This document shows positions 60,727 to 64,000 of a stretch of 64,000 bases of DNA, one piece after another. The position numbers and the translations under genes were made by a program. The number at the start of each line of letters is the position of its first letter. Positions within the stretch are counted from its first letter, which is position 1. Source of the DNA: Diplonema papillatum. Its lineage: Eukaryota > Euglenozoa > Diplonemea > Diplonemida > Diplonemidae. Location: assembly GCA_030068145.1 (NCBI GenBank), contig JAPJBO010000482.1, positions 62,001 to 126,000 of the forward strand, written 5' to 3'. A model generated the notes under the pieces. That model had not been told where the DNA came from. It made no database searches and saw nothing but the letters and a program-made list of their open reading frames with translations.

Positions 60727-61225
60727 ACACTCGGCGCGTCGTTGGGTGCTGGCAGGCCGGAGGTACCCGTCCTAGTGGATCCAGTAGCGGCCTACTCTAT
60801 GCCGCCGCTGAGCTGTGCACGAGCTTTCAGTCATGCAACATCAGTTGATGCGTTTGACCTAGCGTGCGAATACGACTTGCTGTTGATCCAACCACCGTAA
60901 CGCTCGTCGACCTTCTTCGCATCGCTACGTTCTCGCTACAGGTAACCAGGGGTCGGTTGCTGTTTGCGCGGCCGACCAGCACAACCGACTCCTAGTCAAG
61001 AATGAACACCCGACGCGTCGTTAGGTGCTGGCAGGCCAAAGGTACCGTCTGGTGGGATGAATGGAGCGGTATGTGCCGCTGGCTGTGCACGAGCTTTCAG
61101 TCGTGCAACATCAGCTGATGCGCTTGGCCTAGCGCGCGGATGAGACTTGCCGTCGACCAAATTCACCGTATAGCTCGTCGACCTTCTTGCCATCGCTACG
61201 CTCTCGCTGGGGGTGATTGCAGTTT
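60727..61225 (+). repeat. Tandem duplication of the kinase gene 3' flank
   Basis: Two blocks of about 230-280 bases begin at 60716 and 60996, sharing TCAAGAATGAACAC, TGCTGGCAGGCC, GTGCACGAGCTTTCAGTC and TCGTCGACCTTCTT. The junction at about 60969-60995 contains GCCGACCAGCACAACCG, copied from coding position about 60424 and spliced directly to the last three codons of the gene. Confidence 0.88.
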
Positions 61226-63189
61226 ACTGAGGGAATAAGAGCAAGACGCATGCTAGATGAGCACGACGACCTCGAATCGATACCAGAAGAATTCGGGGTG
61301 GGGCTGGCTTCTACGAGTAGTAATATTCCGGTTAAAGGTAGCACTCCTGAGCTAGCCCGAACCAACAGGATCAAAGAATGTCAGTCGCACCTTCCCGTTT
61401 TTTTGTCAAAGTCATTGTTAGGCTCCCGGCACGTGCCACTCCTTCTAGCTGGGGCGGACCCCACGGCTTCTTCTCTTGAGCACGCGCTTTGGCACAGCTT
61501 CTTTTTCATGTGATAAACAACCTCCTTTGACTATTCCCCAGCATTAGCGAGCCTTGCCGATCACCACATCTAACTCTTCACGGGCTCTTCTCAACCGGCC
61601 GTGCCCATTCTGCAAAACCAGGTCTACCGATGCTGTGGTAAGCAGCGTAAACACAAAGACACGGCGGCGCAAGTAGTGTACGAAGTTGTTCGCAGGGAGA
61701 TAGATCCAGGCCGATGGATATCTTTTTGCACAAAATTTACTACGACATTCTTCGTTATTTCCCCAGTCGTCGAGAAAGGCCATTGCTTTGCTGCACAAAA
61801 AACCAAAATCCTGACCGCGGCTTGAATACACCCGTCCGTGACAGAACCGCACACAACCGCCAACGAAAAGGCGATGCGCTCGAACGACCACATCTTTACC
61901 CAATCCGAAACTTGTTTTAATTATCGCGGTCAACTCTACATCCCGGAAGTGATGAGCTTCCCCCGCTCGAATCGTTTAGCAACACGTCCGCTGGAGAGGA
62001 AACTTATCCGTGGCGCACGTGAGTTCTTTGGTCGTAGACGTCCTGAGCGGTAGAGGTTTGCGAATCGATAATGAAATGCATTCGATTTCTTGCTGTATCG
62101 CCGGCGTGCGTGCATCTGTTCGGACTGAACATACCCATCGTGCTTCTTGCCTTTGTCTGCCGGTTATCTCAGTTGGCCACCTCACAGCGCGTGAGTATTC
62201 TCGCTCCCTCGGCGGTGGCTTCACGTGGTCAGTTTTCTCTTCATTTCGAGCAAAACGGCCTTCCCGCCGACGCAACCGAAACATAGCGAGTCAGCACGTC
62301 AGGCCGTGTGAACCGAGCTCATGTTCTCTGTCAGAGGAATCGAACCCTCAGTGATTCTCAGTCCGAAACCCGAACAATTCCCATAAAAGCACCCGTGTAA
62401 TCCCGATCACAGTGCGACGAAGGTTGAGGCTCCATCCACTTCAAAGGCCGAGCAGCCAAGAGGCGGGGTGATCCCCATCGCACCATTATCTGCGAAGCAT
62501 GATCATGGGCGAGCTTCGATTTGTAACGCGTCTTACCAAACCAATGCCAGGTGGGAAAGAAGGGAGGAACGATGCGCACCTTATTCGGGAAGAAGAGTAA
62601 GCAACAGCGCGATGCGAGGTATGTGCAAATTTGTGACCTCGTTAGCGTCTTTGCTCAGGGTGTTGAGTTCTCTGCAGTGTGCGGTTGCAGCATCGTATTC
62701 TTTTGGAGCGTACGAACCCATGCATGACCACGCGACCATGCGACCATGCGATGTCTTCACTGGTCGGAGTTACTTGACTTGCGAATCCGGCACCAGACAC
62801 CAACGGCCCACAGCACAGGCAGGGCTGAGGCACCGGTCGCTGCCTTCTTGTCTATCAATACACTGCGGCATGGGAGGGCTCCGCGCAGTCGAAAGGACAA
62901 GGAATCTTCTTCAACCGGCGTCGACCAGTATTTTTCTTCGAAAAGAAGAGATACATCGCCACCACAGCCTCCAGATCTGCGAGAGGCCCCCGTGGATTCG
63001 CACTCGTTTCTCCCACGGATGTAGAAGCGTTGCGCAGAAGAACACACACTACTGGACCCGGAGTTAGTATCGCGACAAGACTCTCAGGCCACGAGACACC
63101 AACGAGCAACCCGACAAACCTACAGGCAGTCCGATGGCCGACCGTCGCTAGACGAAAGCAGGAGCAGCGGAGGCACACTCGGCGGGAAC
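61226..63189. other. Intergenic DNA with one more kinase fragment
   Basis: At 61436-61500 about 60 bases match kinase codons near 60460-60540 (CCACGGCTTCTTCTCTTGAGC against CCGCGGCTTCTTCTCTTGAGC) with an internal deletion. The rest, 61501-63189, has no supported gene or RNA. Confidence 0.6.
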
Positions 63190-63600
63190 ATGGCTACGAG
63201 CTATAGTGGGCCCGGCGCCGGCGGCATGCAAGGAAATGCGGGTGGAATGGGCATGCAAGGGGGAATGCAAGGAGGAATGCAGGGCATGCAAGGCATGCAA
63301 GCGGCGCAATTGGGTGCGGGAGGCAATGCCGGCCGAGGAAGCATCGGTGGGATGCAGACGGGCGGTGGAATGCAGATGGGCGGCGGGGGCGGAGGCATGG
63401 ACATGATGGGCGACATGTTCGCCGGCATGAACGTGCTCGCGCCGGCCCCGTCAGCCACCACGTCTCAAGCCGGAGCAGCCCTCTCTCAAACGCCGTCCGC
63501 CTTCGGCTTTGTCTCCGAAGCCACAACACCAGCAGCCACTCCTTCTCCCGCAGCAGTCACCACTGGGTTCTCCTTTGTCGGCAACGCCGAGCCATCTCCG
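63190..63600 (+). CDS. First exon of a Met/Gly/Gln-rich protein, continues beyond the window
   Basis: Begins MATSYSGPGAGG. It continues with about 75 residues of GMQGGMQ-type repeats and an aliphatic Ala/Pro/Thr/Ser segment containing SAFGFV and TGFSFV (about residues 101 and 124). Such paired S/T-x-F-x-F-V words occur in trafficking and cytoskeletal proteins, but this is not specific enough to name a family. After 137 codons the sequence GTGTGCGTTC fits the donor pattern used by other genes here (phase 0), and frame quality drops afterwards. The remaining exons must lie past 64000. A stop at 63643-63645 would end the protein if there is no intron. Confidence 0.65.
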
Positions 63601-64000
63601 GTGTGCGTTCACTCTAAGGCAAAATTTCAGGTTCGCGCCCGCTAGCAACCGGTATAGTGCAGCGTCGACAACCGGAGTCAGCATTCCCCGTCACATTTTG
63701 CACTGCTTTCAATTTTTAACGTCTCTTTTTTTGTATAAGCACCGCTGCTTTGTAGGAAATACTTGAGGAGGCTGCCAGCTGCAAAAGATCAAAGGAGGTA
63801 AATGTGCTGTAGCCCACACGAAACACAGGTGAATCTGGGCTCAGTGGCGGGCGTAAGCGTTCAACAAAAAAAAAGACCCGACGCTAGCATCACTGTGCAT
63901 GAGAGGCAGGCACTGATCCGTCTAAGCACCAAGCTAACACATTTCCCCCCCGGACGCAAACATGGCACGCCGAAGCCGCCTTAAAAGTAGTGGCGTGCAG
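63601..64000 (+). other. Likely start of an intron, with a family A repeat
   Basis: Follows a GTGTGC donor-like site. Family A copy at 63725-63880, preceded by a T-run. No coding signal is seen to the window edge. Confidence 0.5.
63725..63880. repeat. Dispersed repeat family A, close copy 2
   Basis: Close match to 55866-56020, with an extra GC in TATAAGCACCGCTGCTTTG and a longer A-run near the end. Confidence 0.9.

Noticed and set aside
62328-62352. Minus-strand GAGGGTTCGATTCC resembling a tRNA T arm
   Set aside because: The stem does not pair over five bases and no D or anticodon arm follows the expected spacing.

Overview
This window looks like nuclear DNA from a protist with GC-rich genes set in long, repeat-filled non-coding DNA. 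Eight genes can be supported and all lie on the + strand. In order they are: a large alanine-rich protein of unknown function (5196-11544), a mitochondrial carrier (12914-13789), the oligosaccharyltransferase catalytic subunit STT3 (four exons, 15491-22033), a TCAIM-like protein with an HPD motif (26001-27629), a membrane-anchored P-loop GTPase resembling the IFI44 family (two exons, 32789-36973), a small probably mitochondrial protein (exons within 38501-39984), a BEACH-WD40 giant of about 3,980 residues (two exons, 42348-55399), and a protein kinase (59533-60726). A ninth coding exon, Met/Gly/Gln-rich, opens at 63190 and appears to continue past the right edge. One-strand gene order, GC-rich third codon positions, GT-AG introns and this gene content would fit a euglenozoan such as a diplonemid. 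That placement is inference only: no rRNA, spliced leader or organelle gene is present to test it.

Exons are strongly GC-rich and introns are not, which makes the splice joins readable. The STT3 joins are all phase 0 and rebuild the conserved protein without gaps. The BEACH, GTPase, small-protein and first-gene joins are supported by matching phases across the proposed sites. Seven of the eight proposed donors fit GT-N-Y-R-C rather than GTAAGT.

The most unusual property is that almost every gene is flanked or interrupted by partial copies of its own edge. The carrier has three extra copies of its C-terminal codons. The TCAIM-like gene has three copies of its start upstream and more than a dozen short copies of its end downstream. 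The GTPase has half of its first exon repeated in its intron. The first gene has a truncated copy of its second exon upstream of that exon. The BEACH gene and the kinase are followed by decayed copies of their 3' ends. Some copies are near identical and some are heavily diverged, so the process looks recurrent.

The rest is a mosaic of short dispersed repeats (called A to F below), MITE-like elements with terminal inverted repeats, hairpins, homopolymers, a (GT)n tract, a roughly 350-base (AC)n tract directly against a splice acceptor, and tandem arrays with units of 9, 43, 48, about 140 and about 185-210 bases. The last array runs directly into the start codon of the GTPase gene. I see no retroviral, capsid or transposase coding sequence, no CRISPR array and no convincing tRNA or rRNA gene.
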